Assembly (NCBI GenBank): GCA_030536575.1
Contig: JAUNPS010000031.1
Span: 1-56,575, forward strand
From: Eubacteriales bacterium
GTDB lineage: Bacteria > Bacillota > Clostridia > Lachnospirales > Lachnospiraceae
Length of the DNA stretch: 56,575 nt
Direction: 5' to 3'
Position 1 is the first letter of the stretch. Every line of letters starts with the position of its first letter. The notes beneath the pieces are model-generated. The model did not search any database. It had not been told where the DNA came from and was given only the letters and a program-made list of their open reading frames with translations. This document shows, piece by piece, positions 15,660 through 24,305 of this stretch. A program made the position numbers and the translations under genes.

Positions 15660-17648
15660 TTGCAGAGGATTGGAGTGTTTGTCTGTCATTGCGGAAGCAA
15701 TATCGCCGCAACGGTAGACGTCAAAAAAGTAGTGGAAATCGCCGCCATGGAGCCTGGAGTCGTCCACGCGGAAGACTATCAGTACATGTGCTCGGAGGCC
15801 GGCCAGGCCAAAATCGCAGCAGCGATCAAAGAAAAAAATCTGACGGGGATCGTGGTATGTTCCTGCTCCCCGCGGATGCATGAAACCACCTTCCGCAAGG
15901 CGGCGGAGCGGGCGGGCTTAAACCCGTATATGGTGGAAATTGCAAACATCCGGGAACATTGCTCCTGGATTCACAAAGATATCGAAGAAGCCACGAAAAA
16001 AGCCGTGATCCTGGCAAGGGCCGCCATCGCGAAGGTGAATTTAAACGCCCCGCTGCATCCCGGCGAGAGCCGCGTGACGAAGCGCGTGCTGGTCATCGGA
16101 GGCGGCATTGCGGGCATCCAGACGGCCCTGGACATTGCGGACGCGGGCTACGAAGTGGATATTGTGGAAAAAACGCCCAGCATCGGCGGAAGAATGTCCC
16201 AGCTCGACAAGACGTTCCCGACCCTGGACTGCTCGGCCTGTATCCTGACCCCGAAGATGGTGGAAGCGGCCGCCCATGAGAAAATCACGATCTATACATA
16301 CAGCGAAGTGGAGAAAGTCAGCGGCTTCGTCGGCGATTTTACGGTAGATATCCGCAGGAAAGCCCGCAGCGTCGATATGGACAAATGTACGGGCTGCGGT
16401 GTCTGCCAGGAAAAATGTCCCTCCAAGAAAGCGCCCAGCGAATTTAACCGGGGCCTGAACACCCGAAGCGCCATTTATACGCCCTTCGCCCAGGCCATTC
16501 CGAACGTTCCGGTCATCGACCGTGAGCACTGCATTAAATTTAAGACCGGAAAATGCGGCGTCTGCGCAAAGGTTTGTCAGGCGGGAGCCATCGATTACGA
16601 CCAGAAGGACGAAATCATTACCGAAAAGTACGGAGCAATCGTCGTAGCCACCGGGTTTGACACGATCAAACTGGACAAATACGATGAATACGCCTACAGC
16701 CAGAGCAAGGACGTGATCACCTCTCTGGAGCTGGAGCGGATCATGAATGCGGCAGGCCCCACGAAAGGCCATCTGGAACGCCTCTCCGACGGCAAAGCGC
16801 CGAAGGAAATGGTCTTCATTCAATGCGTCGGAAGCCGCTGCTCGGACGACAGAGGAAAGAGCTACTGCTCGAAAATCTGCTGCATGTACACCGCAAAACA
16901 CGCAATGCTGATCAGAGATAAATATCCGGACGTCAATGTGACCGTGTTCTACATCGATGTGCGTACTCCCGGCAAGAACTTCGACGAATTTTACCGCAGG
17001 GCCGTGGAACAGTACGGCGTAAACTATATCAAAGGCCAGGTCGGGAAAGTCATTCCCCAGCCGGACGGCAAGCTGCTGGTGCAGGGCGTGGATCTTCTGG
17101 ATAACCGCCAGATCCTGAAAGAGGCCGACATGGTGGTTCTGGCGACGGCCATCGAGCCCGACCCGGACGTGCGCAAGATTGCTACCATGCTGACCGCAAG
17201 CATTGATACGAATAACTTCCTGACCGAAGCCCACGCAAAACTGCGTCCGGTGGAATCCCCCACGGCGGGCATCTTCCTTTCCGGCGTCTGCCAGGGGCCG
17301 AAGGATATCCCGGAGACGGTCGCTCAGGCCGGAGCGGCGGCGGTGAAGGCCATCGGGCTTCTGGCAAAGGACAAATTGCTGACAAACCCGTGTACGGCCC
17401 AGTCCGACGAACTTCTGTGCAACGGCTGTTCCGCCTGCGCGAATGTGTGTCCTTACGGCGCGATCAGCTATGAAGACAGACTGGTGAATGACCATGGAAT
17501 CCGCGAAACCCGCCGCATTGCCGTGGTAAACAACGCGTTGTGCCAGGGCTGCGGGGCCTGTACCGTGACCTGCCCGTCCGGAGCCATGGACTTGCAGGGC
17601 TTTTCCAACAGACAGATTATTGCGGAGGTGGATGCGATATGCCGATAG
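15660..17648 (+). CDS. hdrA: Heterodisulfide reductase subunit A homologue (HdrA), flavin-containing
   Basis: Core electron-distributing subunit of 662 residues. TTG 15660 was chosen because AGGAGG at 15646-15651 is 8 nt upstream; a GTG at 15651 falls inside that Shine-Dalgarno sequence. In order: a Cys-containing N-terminal domain (GVFVCHCGSN), FAD-binding GGGIAGIQTALDIA (about 147), ferredoxin CTGCGVCQEKCP (about 243), a second cluster motif CGVCAKVCQ (about 299), an unusual QCVGSRC...YCSKICCMY cluster site (about 388-407), and two C-terminal ferredoxins, CNGCSACANVCP (587) and CQGCGACTVTCP (628). The YCSKICC site resembles the FAD-proximal cluster of methanogen HdrA, the flavin of which bifurcates electrons. 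It overlaps the next gene by 10 nt. Confidence 0.93.
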   Translation: MQRIGVFVCHCGSNIAATVDVKKVVEIAAMEPGVVHAEDYQYMCSEAGQAKIAAAIKEKNLTGIVVCSCSPRMHETTFRKAAERAGLNPYMVEIANIREHCSWIHKDIEEATKKAVILARAAIAKVNLNAPLHPGESRVTKRVLVIGGGIAGIQTALDIADAGYEVDIVEKTPSIGGRMSQLDKTFPTLDCSACILTPKMVEAAAHEKITIYTYSEVEKVSGFVGDFTVDIRRKARSVDMDKCTGCGVCQEKCPSKKAPSEFNRGLNTRSAIYTPFAQAIPNVPVIDREHCIKFKTGKCGVCAKVCQAGAIDYDQKDEIITEKYGAIVVATGFDTIKLDKYDEYAYSQSKDVITSLELERIMNAAGPTKGHLERLSDGKAPKEMVFIQCVGSRCSDDRGKSYCSKICCMYTAKHAMLIRDKYPDVNVTVFYIDVRTPGKNFDEFYRRAVEQYGVNYIKGQVGKVIPQPDGKLLVQGVDLLDNRQILKEADMVVLATAIEPDPDVRKIATMLTASIDTNNFLTEAHAKLRPVESPTAGIFLSGVCQGPKDIPETVAQAGAAAVKAIGLLAKDKLLTNPCTAQSDELLCNGCSACANVCPYGAISYEDRLVNDHGIRETRRIAVVNNALCQGCGACTVTCPSGAMDLQGFSNRQIIAEVDAICR

Positions 17649-18082
17649 AAGCAAAAGAGGAATTCAGACCGAAAATTGTGGCGTTCTGCTGTAACTGGTG
17701 CAGCTACGCAGGCGCAGACCTGGCCGGCAGCAGCCGCCTGACCTACCCGGCCGACGTGAAAATCATCCGCGTGCCCTGTTCCTGCCGGGTGAATCCCATG
17801 TTCATTTTACGGGCCTTCGAAAAAGGGGCTGATGGGGTGATCTTATGCGGATGCCATCCGGGAGACTGCCATTACAGTACCGGAAACTATTATGCCAGAC
17901 GGCGTATGACCCTGCTGTTCTCCATGCTGGATTACATCGGCGTGGAAAACGGGCGTACCCGCGTGGAATGGGTATCCGCGGCGGAGGGTGTGAAATTCTC
18001 TGCGACGATGAACGAGTTCGTGGAAAAGATTTATTCCCTTGGGAAGAACGTCAGATTGGAGGATTTGCGATGCAGGAATTAA
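17639..18082 (+). CDS. flxD: MvhD/FlxD-like [2Fe-2S] electron-transfer subunit
   Basis: A 147-residue protein of the MvhD family, which connects HdrA to its electron input module. Characteristic Cys segments are FCCNWCSYAGAD near the N-terminus, VPCSCRVNP in the middle, and LCGCHPGDCHY; together they supply the [2Fe-2S] ligands. ATG 17639 lies within the end of hdrA, and the gene overlaps the next by 13 nt. In methanogens MvhD brings electrons from a hydrogenase. Here no hydrogenase is encoded nearby, and the NAD(P)H module downstream is the likely source. Confidence 0.92.
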   Translation: MPIEAKEEFRPKIVAFCCNWCSYAGADLAGSSRLTYPADVKIIRVPCSCRVNPMFILRAFEKGADGVILCGCHPGDCHYSTGNYYARRRMTLLFSMLDYIGVENGRTRVEWVSAAEGVKFSATMNEFVEKIYSLGKNVRLEDLRCRN

Positions 18083-19044
18083 TCAAGCGTGCGAAGGAAC
18101 TGCTGGCGGACGGAACCGTTGTCCGGGTTTTGGGCTGGAAAGCCGGAGACCTGCCTTACAATCCGGAGCCTGCGTACTTCGAAAAAGAGGAGGACTTCCG
18201 GGATTTCGTGTACAACGGATTCTGCGGGGCCAACTTGAGCAAATATATGATCGAAGCCTCCAAACTGGAGGGAAAAACCATGGTCTGTTTAAAGCCGTGC
18301 GATACCTACAGCTTTAACCAGCTTTTGAAAGAGCACCGGGTAGACCGGGAAAAGGCTTACATTGTGGGCGTGGGATGCAAGGGCAAGCTGGACATTGAAA
18401 AAATCAAAGCCCAGGGAATCAAAGGAATCCAGGCTATTTCCGGGGCGGAGCTTACGGATGCCGGGGATGTTCTGACGATCCAGACCCTCTATGGCGAGAA
18501 GACCTGCGCTTACGGGGATGCAATGCTGGAGCGCTGCCACGTCTGTAAGGGCAAGGAACACCGGATTTACGACGAAATCATCGGCGAATCCAAGGATACG
18601 AAGGACGCCGACCGGTTCGAAGAAGTGAAGAAGATCGAGGCAATGAGCCCGGAGGAGAAATTTGCCTTTTTCCAGAAGGAATTGAGCAAATGCATCCGCT
18701 GCAATGCCTGCCGGAACGTTTGTCCGGCCTGCAGCTGCCGCAAATGCGTCTTTGACAGCAACAAATTCGACAGCTCCCAGAAGGCCAACGCCGACTCCTT
18801 CGAAGAAAAAATGTTCCATATCATCCGGGCCTTCCATGTAGCGGGCAGATGCACGGACTGCGGCGAGTGCAGCCGGGTATGTCCCCAGGGAATCCCGCTC
18901 CATCTGTTTAACCGGAAGTTCATCAAGGATATTGACGAATTTTACGGGGAATATCAGGCCGGGGAGGACATTGAGGCAAAAGGGCCGCTGACCGACTTCA
19001 CCTTTGGAGACGTGGAGCCGAGTATTGTAGGAAAGAGGGGGTAA
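18070..19044 (+). CDS. Flx-type iron-sulfur subunit with FrhB-like domain (FlxC-like)
   Basis: A 324-residue protein. The N-terminal half resembles the coenzyme F420 hydrogenase/dehydrogenase beta-subunit fold (MVCLKPCDTYSFNQLL, AYIVGVGCKGKLDI). The C-terminal half has [4Fe-4S] motifs CIRCNACRNVCPACSCRKC (about residues 213-231) and CTDCGECSRVCP (about 260-271). ATG 18070 lies in the end of flxD. Such subunits pass electrons between the NAD(P)H module and HdrA. The exact Flx letter is my assignment by order (next to the MvhD-like gene) and could be swapped with the following gene. Confidence 0.85.
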   Translation: MQELIKRAKELLADGTVVRVLGWKAGDLPYNPEPAYFEKEEDFRDFVYNGFCGANLSKYMIEASKLEGKTMVCLKPCDTYSFNQLLKEHRVDREKAYIVGVGCKGKLDIEKIKAQGIKGIQAISGAELTDAGDVLTIQTLYGEKTCAYGDAMLERCHVCKGKEHRIYDEIIGESKDTKDADRFEEVKKIEAMSPEEKFAFFQKELSKCIRCNACRNVCPACSCRKCVFDSNKFDSSQKANADSFEEKMFHIIRAFHVAGRCTDCGECSRVCPQGIPLHLFNRKFIKDIDEFYGEYQAGEDIEAKGPLTDFTFGDVEPSIVGKRG

Positions 19045-19046
19045 GG

Positions 19047-20078
19047 ATGTATAAGATAGCGAAAGAAAATCTGTCCGCGCTCTTTGGGAAGATTGCCGAA
19101 AGCCGGGAACTGTATCTTCCGGTGAACATCAGCGGGCAGGCGAATTTTGCGGCCTGGAGCGAAGGGTCCGCCGTAGATCTGGATACGTTAAAGACCGTGA
19201 AATCCCCCAAGGACGCCTTCTTTCCCCAGAGCGAGAACCTCTACACGGTGAAGAAGGACGGAAAGAAGCTTTCCGTGGAGCCGGAAGCCTTAAAAGACCG
19301 GGATTTTGTGGTGTTTGGGATGAAAGCCTGCGACGTGCAGGGCATTCAGGTGCTGGACAAGGTCTTTCTGGCTGATCCGGTAGATACGTTTTATGCGGCG
19401 CGGAGAGCCCATGGAACCATTGTGGCGCTGGCGTGTCATGAGCCGGAGGAGACGTGTTTCTGCAAGGTATTCGGCATTGACTGCGCGGAACCCGCGGCGG
19501 ATGTGGCCGCCTGGATGGTGGACGGAGAACTTTACTGGAAGGCTCTGACGGAAAAAGGCGAGGCCCTGACGGAAGCGGTTCAGAGCCTGCTCACCAGCGC
19601 GGAGGGCGAAGAAGAAAAGATTGAAGAAGAGAAGAAAGCAATCCGCGCCATTGTGGAAAAACTTCCGTATTCCCATCTGTCCTTAGAGGGCTGGAACGGG
19701 GATTCGCTGAAGGAAAAATTCGATTCCCCTCTGTGGGAGGAACTGTATAAACCGTGCCTGGCCTGCGGGACGTGTACGTTCGTATGCCCGACCTGCCAGT
19801 GCTACGACATTAAAGATTATGACACCGGACACGGCGTGAAGCGCTACCGCTGCTGGGATTCCTGCATGTACTCGGATTTCACGATGATGGCCCACGGGAA
19901 CAACCGCACCAGCCAGATGCAGCGTTTCCGCCAGCGGTTCATGCACAAGCTGGTCTATTTCCCGGCCAACAACGACGGGATGTATTCCTGCGTGGGCTGC
20001 GGCCGCTGTGTGGAAAAATGTCCGGCAGCCTTAAACATTGTAAAAGTTATCAAGTCCTTTCAGAAAGAAGGTGAATGA
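19047..20078 (+). CDS. Flx-type 4Fe-4S subunit, sulfhydrogenase beta-like (FlxB-like)
   Basis: A 343-residue soluble protein starting 2 nt after its upstream neighbour. The N-terminal two thirds resemble the beta subunit of sulfhydrogenase/anaerobic sulfite reductase (FGMKACDVQGIQVLDKVFL, ALACHEPEETCFCKVFG). Two C-terminal clusters are CLACGTCTFVCPTCQC (about 243-258) and CVGCGRCVEKCP (about 316-327). A lysine/glutamate-rich linker (EEEKIEEEKKAI) separates the parts. It pairs with the following FAD/NAD(P)-binding gene as in HydBG and AsrAB. Confidence 0.87.
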   Translation: MYKIAKENLSALFGKIAESRELYLPVNISGQANFAAWSEGSAVDLDTLKTVKSPKDAFFPQSENLYTVKKDGKKLSVEPEALKDRDFVVFGMKACDVQGIQVLDKVFLADPVDTFYAARRAHGTIVALACHEPEETCFCKVFGIDCAEPAADVAAWMVDGELYWKALTEKGEALTEAVQSLLTSAEGEEEKIEEEKKAIRAIVEKLPYSHLSLEGWNGDSLKEKFDSPLWEELYKPCLACGTCTFVCPTCQCYDIKDYDTGHGVKRYRCWDSCMYSDFTMMAHGNNRTSQMQRFRQRFMHKLVYFPANNDGMYSCVGCGRCVEKCPAALNIVKVIKSFQKEGE

Positions 20079-20080
20079 GC

Positions 20081-20935
20081 ATGAGCGAATGTACCTGTCA
20101 CAAGAATTATACGCTGGATACGCTGATCCCGAAGGTGGGCGTGATTACGGATATCCGGGAGGAGACGCCGGATGTGAAGACGTTTCGGGTCAATGCGCCG
20201 GAGGGCGGAAAGCTGTTTGAACATATGCCGGGGCAATGCGCCATGCTCTGTGCGCCGGGCATCAGCGAAGGGATGTTTTCGATTACGTCGTCGCCGACGA
20301 ATAAGGAATATCAGGAATTCAGCATCAAAAAATGCGGGATTCTGACGGATTACCTGCACAGCCTGCAGGTGGGGGATGAGATTACCGTCCGCGGGCCTTA
20401 CGGGAATCATTTTCCGGTGGAAGAGGAGCTGAAGGGGAAGAACCTGCTGTTTATTGCAGGCGGGATCGGCCTTGCGCCGCTGCGTTCCGTGATTAATTAT
20501 GTGCTGGACAACCGGGAAAATTACGGGAGCGTGGATATTTTGTACGGTTCTCGTTCGGCGGACGATCTGGTGCAGTTAAAGGAGATTCAGGAAGTCTGGA
20601 TGAAGACCGAGGGCGTGAATGTGTATCTGACCATTGACCGGGAACAGGAAGGCTGGGACGGCCATGTGGGTTTCGTTCCGTCCTATTTAAAAGAACTGGA
20701 ATTTTCCACCGACAAGACGGCGCTGGTCTGCGGCCCGCCCATTATGATTAAATTCGTGTTGGCGGCGCTGGAGGAGATGGGTTTCAGCAAAACCCAGGTT
20801 TACACTACGCTGGAGCTTCGGATGAAATGCGGAATCGGGAAATGCGGCCGCTGCAACATTGGGGCGAAATATGTGTGCAAGGACGGCCCGGTGTTCCGAT
20901 GCGACGAGGTGGACGAACTTCCGGACGAGTATTAA
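20081..20935 (+). CDS. flxA: FAD/NAD(P)-binding oxidoreductase subunit (FlxA-like)
   Basis: A 284-residue ferredoxin-NADP reductase fold with a C-terminal iron-sulfur loop. The FAD-binding region includes MFSITSSPTN and the NAD(P) domain starts at LLFIAGGIGLAPLRSVI (about 122-138). The conserved CGPPIMI segment is near 222. The C-terminal CGIGKCGRC...C motif binds a [2Fe-2S] cluster, as in dihydroorotate dehydrogenase PyrK and AsrB. ATG 20081 has AAGGTG 7 nt upstream; an in-frame ATG at 20075 overlaps the previous stop but is too close to it. This is the likely NADH entry point of the complex. A 155-nt gap follows. Confidence 0.88.
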   Translation: MSECTCHKNYTLDTLIPKVGVITDIREETPDVKTFRVNAPEGGKLFEHMPGQCAMLCAPGISEGMFSITSSPTNKEYQEFSIKKCGILTDYLHSLQVGDEITVRGPYGNHFPVEEELKGKNLLFIAGGIGLAPLRSVINYVLDNRENYGSVDILYGSRSADDLVQLKEIQEVWMKTEGVNVYLTIDREQEGWDGHVGFVPSYLKELEFSTDKTALVCGPPIMIKFVLAALEEMGFSKTQVYTTLELRMKCGIGKCGRCNIGAKYVCKDGPVFRCDEVDELPDEY

Positions 20936-21090
20936 GCGGGAAGGGAGTTTCGGGAGGCACGGCGGAGGCCGCGAAAGCTGCCGGGAGATACTGGCGGGGG
21001 AAGCGTAATCCTGGCTGAACGGGCGCTCGAAGCCGCCGGAACGCAAAACATAAGTGACGAGAGAATCGAAAGAAAGGACTGGTAACGAAC

Positions 21091-21765
21091 ATGGAAAACA
21101 TGGTCAACGTATATTTTTTCGGTAAAAAATACAGCGTACCCGCAGATCTGACGATCATGACCGCAATGGAATACGCCGGCTACACCTTAAAGCGGGGCTG
21201 CGGCTGCCGCCACGGCTTCTGCGGCGCCTGCGCGACCATTTACCGGATCAAGGGAAAGAACGAATTAAAAACCTGCCTTGCCTGTCAGACCCAGGTGGAA
21301 GAAGGCATGTATGTGGCAAGCATCCCGTTTTTCCCCACAGACAAGCGCACCTATGACATTGAAGAGATTAAGCCGAACCAGCAGATCATGATGGAACTGT
21401 ACCCGGAAATCTATAGCTGCATCGGCTGCAATGCCTGTACGAAAGCCTGTACCCAGGATCTGAACGTGATGCAGTACATTGCCTACGCCCAGCGCGGGGA
21501 GCTGGAAAAATGCGCGGAAGAATCCTTCGACTGCGTAAGCTGCGGCTGCTGTTCCGTCCGCTGCCCGGCGGAAATTTCCCATCCGATGGTGGGCCTTCTG
21601 GCAAGACGCCTCACCGGAAAATACCTTGCGCCGGAGTCGAAGCACCTGACGAAGCGCGTGGAGGAGATCCATGCGGGGGCTTACGACGATTTGATCGAGC
21701 AGATCATGCAGAAGCCGATTACCGAAATGCAGGAACTTTACAACACCAGAGAGATTGAGAAATAA
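21091..21765 (+). CDS. frdB: Soluble fumarate reductase iron-sulfur subunit
   Basis: A 224-residue protein. The N-terminal [2Fe-2S] domain has Cys37, Cys39, Cys44, Cys47 and Cys62 (GCGCRHGFCGAC...TC). It is followed by ferredoxin motifs at Cys110-Cys120 (CIGCNACTKAC) and Cys148-Cys158 (CVSCGCCSVRCP). This is the layout of SdhB/FrdB and of the N-terminal part of methanogen TfrB. TfrB also carries a C-terminal HdrB-like CCG domain; here that domain is missing and a separate hdrB is in the operon. A short C-terminal extension follows. ATG follows AAAGGACTGG; 12 nt separate it from the flavoprotein gene. Confidence 0.87.
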   Translation: MENMVNVYFFGKKYSVPADLTIMTAMEYAGYTLKRGCGCRHGFCGACATIYRIKGKNELKTCLACQTQVEEGMYVASIPFFPTDKRTYDIEEIKPNQQIMMELYPEIYSCIGCNACTKACTQDLNVMQYIAYAQRGELEKCAEESFDCVSCGCCSVRCPAEISHPMVGLLARRLTGKYLAPESKHLTKRVEEIHAGAYDDLIEQIMQKPITEMQELYNTREIEK

Positions 21766-21777
21766 GGAGGGACAGCC

Positions 21778-23379
21778 ATGTTTACCCCAGAGATGATGGA
21801 ATCGATTAAAAAGGTGGAAGCCACCAGAGACGCGCGGATGGGGATGGAACCCCGGCGCATGACGGCTGAGGAAAAGGACACCCTCCTGAAAGCCTTCCAT
21901 CCGGACTACCGGGAAGACGGATTTGTGGAGATCCGGATCGGGCCGAACAAGGGACAGAAGGTTCCCACGGAATTAGGCCATCTTCTGCACTCCAACAGCC
22001 GTTTACTATTTGACAAAGTGGACTTAAATCAGGTAGACTATGATGTAGACGTGCTGGTGATCGGCGGCGGCGGAGCGGGTGCTTCCGCGGCCATCGAGGC
22101 CCATGAGGCGGGAGCGAAGGTCTGCATTGTGACGAAGCTTCGGATCGGGGATGCCAATACGATGATGGCCGAGGGCGGTATCCAGGCGGCGGACAAGGAG
22201 AACGATTCTCCGGTGCAGCATTATCTGGACGCCTTTGGCGGCGGCCATTTCGCCGCAAGGCCGGAGCTTCTGCGCAGGCTGGTCATGGAAGCGCCGGACG
22301 CCATCCAGTGGCTGAACAAGCTGGGCGTGATGTTCGACAAGGACGAAGAAGGGACGATGGTGACGACCCACGGCGGCGGAACCTCCAGAAAGCGGATGCA
22401 TGCCTGCAAGGATTATTCCGGTGCGGAGATCATGCGCACTCTGCGGGACGAGGTGCTGAACCGCCAGATTCCGGTGATCGAGTTCACCTCGGCGGTGGAG
22501 CTGATCAAGGATGAAAAAGGGCAGGTTGCCGGGGCGGTTCTGCTGAATATGGAGACGGACGATTACCTGGTGGCGAGAGCCAAGACGGTGATTATCGCGA
22601 CGGGAGGAGCCGGACGCCTGCATTACCAGAACTTCCCGACTTCGAACCACTACGGGGCTACCGCGGACGGCCTGGTGATGGGCTATCGTGCCGGAGCGCC
22701 GCTTCTGTATCAGGATACGATCCAGTACCACCCGACGGGTGTCGCGTACCCGGCGCAGATTTACGGTGCGCTGGTGACGGAGAAGGTGCGTTCCCTGGGA
22801 GCCATGCTGGTCAATGTGGACGGCGAAGCGTTTATGCATCCGCTGGAGACCCGCGACGTGGCTGCGGCTTCGATTATCCGGGAATGTACGGCCAGAGGAA
22901 AAGGCGTTACGACGCCTCTGGGAAGCGGCGTGTGGCTGGATACCCCGATGATCGAGCGGATCGGCGGGGAAGGAACCATTGAAAAGCGGATTCCGGCTAT
23001 GCTGCGGATGTACATGAACTATGATATCGATATGCGCAAGGTGCCGATCCTGGTTTACCCGACCCTGCATTATCAGAACGGCGGCCTGGAGATCGGCGGC
23101 GACGGTTTTACGAAGGTGATCGATAACCTGCTGGTGGCCGGAGAGGCCGTTGGGGGAATCCACGGAAGAAACCGTCTGATGGGAAATTCCCTGCTGGATA
23201 TCATTGTTTTCGGACGCAATGCAGGAAAGGCCGCTGCGGCGAAGGCGAAAGACGTAGAGCTTGGCGCCATGACCCTTTCCCACATCGAGGACTATGCGAA
23301 GGAACTGGAGAGCGCCGGAATCGTCTCCGACGACGTTTCCCCGCTGCTTCTGCCGAAATATGCCCGTCATGAGAGATAA
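21778..23379 (+). CDS. frdA: Soluble fumarate reductase flavoprotein subunit, short form
   Basis: A 533-residue FAD enzyme that would reduce fumarate to succinate. The FAD motif VLVIGGGGAGASAA is near residue 92, after an unusual N-terminal extension of about 90 residues. Catalytic landmarks are QYHPTG, the Arg/Asp of ETRDVAAAS, and GGIHGRNRLMGNSLLDIIVF. At the position of the covalent-FAD His of membrane FrdA/SdhA (RSHT) this protein has DANT, so FAD is probably non-covalent. The long C-terminal domain of FrdA is almost absent, with only about 45 residues after the GRNAG motif. No membrane anchor genes follow, so the enzyme is cytoplasmic. Related flavoproteins include aspartate oxidase, but the neighbours favour fumarate reductase. 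Confidence 0.85.
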   Translation: MFTPEMMESIKKVEATRDARMGMEPRRMTAEEKDTLLKAFHPDYREDGFVEIRIGPNKGQKVPTELGHLLHSNSRLLFDKVDLNQVDYDVDVLVIGGGGAGASAAIEAHEAGAKVCIVTKLRIGDANTMMAEGGIQAADKENDSPVQHYLDAFGGGHFAARPELLRRLVMEAPDAIQWLNKLGVMFDKDEEGTMVTTHGGGTSRKRMHACKDYSGAEIMRTLRDEVLNRQIPVIEFTSAVELIKDEKGQVAGAVLLNMETDDYLVARAKTVIIATGGAGRLHYQNFPTSNHYGATADGLVMGYRAGAPLLYQDTIQYHPTGVAYPAQIYGALVTEKVRSLGAMLVNVDGEAFMHPLETRDVAAASIIRECTARGKGVTTPLGSGVWLDTPMIERIGGEGTIEKRIPAMLRMYMNYDIDMRKVPILVYPTLHYQNGGLEIGGDGFTKVIDNLLVAGEAVGGIHGRNRLMGNSLLDIIVFGRNAGKAAAAKAKDVELGAMTLSHIEDYAKELESAGIVSDDVSPLLLPKYARHER

Positions 23380-23396
23380 CCAGTTGTGACGGCGGG

Positions 23397-23426
23397 GCGG
23401 GTATTCCCGGAAAAGGGGATGCCCGC
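23397..23426 (+). other. Stable hairpin between frdA and the fumarase genes
   Basis: A 12-bp stem (GCGGGTATTCCC with GGGGATGCCCGC, with G-T pairs) and loop GGAAAA, without a T-run, lies 17 nt after the frdA stop. It could act as an mRNA processing or stabilising element that sets relative expression. Confidence 0.5.
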
Positions 23427-23461
23427 AGGCCGCCGGATGCGAAAAAGAAGGAGTGAGAGCG

Positions 23462-24304
23462 ATGCGCGAAATAGAAGTAAGCCGGATTACGGATGTAGTC
23501 GAAAAGCTTTGTATTGCGGCAAACGAGCATTTACCGGAGGATGTGAAGGGCGCGATCCGTTCCTGCCGGGCCTGTGAGGACGGGGAGATTGCGAAGGGCG
23601 TGCTGGACAATATCATCGAGAACTTCGAGATTGCGGATGCGGAAAATGTTCCCATCTGCCAGGATACCGGGATGGCCTGCGTGTTCCTGGAAATCGGCCA
23701 GGATGTGCACCTGACGGGCGGAAATCTGGCGGATGCGGTGAATGAGGGCGTCCGCAGAGGGTATGATAAGGGCTATCTGCGCAAATCCGTTGTGAAAGAC
23801 CCGATCCGCAGAGGAAACACCGGGGACAATACGCCGGCGATGATTTATACGGAGATTGTACCGGGTGAAAATGTGAAAATTACCGTGGGGCCGAAAGGAT
23901 TTGGAAGCGAAAATATGAGCGCGATCCGGATGTTTAAACCCTCAGCCGGACTTCAGGGAATCAAGGATTTCATTCTGGAAACCGTGGAGACTGCGGGCCC
24001 GAACCCATGTCCTCCGATGGTAGTGGGCGTCGGAATCGGCGGAACCTTTGACAAGGCGGCGCTGCTGGCGAAGAAGGCGCTGATGCGGCCCATCGATTCT
24101 TCGAACCCGGATCCCTACTATGCGGATCTGGAAAAGGAGATGCTGGGAAAGATTAATGAACTTGGCATTGGGCCCCAGGGATTTGGCGGAAGGACGACGG
24201 CCATTGGGCTGAACATCGAGACGCTTCCGACCCACATTGCGGGGATGCCCTGCGCGATTAATATCAACTGCCACGTGACCCGTCACAAAACGGAGGTGAT
24301 CTGA
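23462..24304 (+). CDS. Class I (Fe-S) fumarate hydratase, alpha subunit
   Basis: A 280-residue N-terminal half of two-subunit class I fumarase, interconverting malate and fumarate with an oxygen-labile [4Fe-4S] cluster. Cluster-ligand Cys residues are expected in [13 protein letters not shown] (about residue 60) and [22 protein letters not shown] (about 180). The [18 protein letters not shown] segment is also typical. ATG 23462 has AAGGAG 8 nt upstream; GTG 23453 is in frame but poorly placed. The C-terminus has INCHVTRHK. Tartrate dehydratase subunits are related; the operon argues for fumarase. Confidence 0.92.
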   Translation: MREIEVSRITDVVEKLCIAANEHLPEDVKGAIRSCRACEDGEIAKGVLDNIIENFEIADAENVPICQDTGMACVFLEIGQDVHLTGGNLADAVNEGVRRGYDKGYLRKSVVKDPIRRGNTGDNTPAMIYTEIVPGENVKITVGPKGFGSENMSAIRMFKPSAGLQGIKDFILETVETAGPNPCPPMVVGVGIGGTFDKAALLAKKALMRPIDSSNPDPYYADLEKEMLGKINELGIGPQGFGGRTTAIGLNIETLPTHIAGMPCAININCHVTRHKTEVI

Positions 24305-24305
24305 G

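Noticed and set aside
16041-17654. Minus-strand open frame of 537 codons
   Set aside because: Shadow of hdrA, whose plus-strand frame has clear cluster and FAD motifs.
22024-23655. Minus-strand open frame of 543 codons
   Set aside because: Shadow of frdA and the start of fumarase; no recognisable domain.
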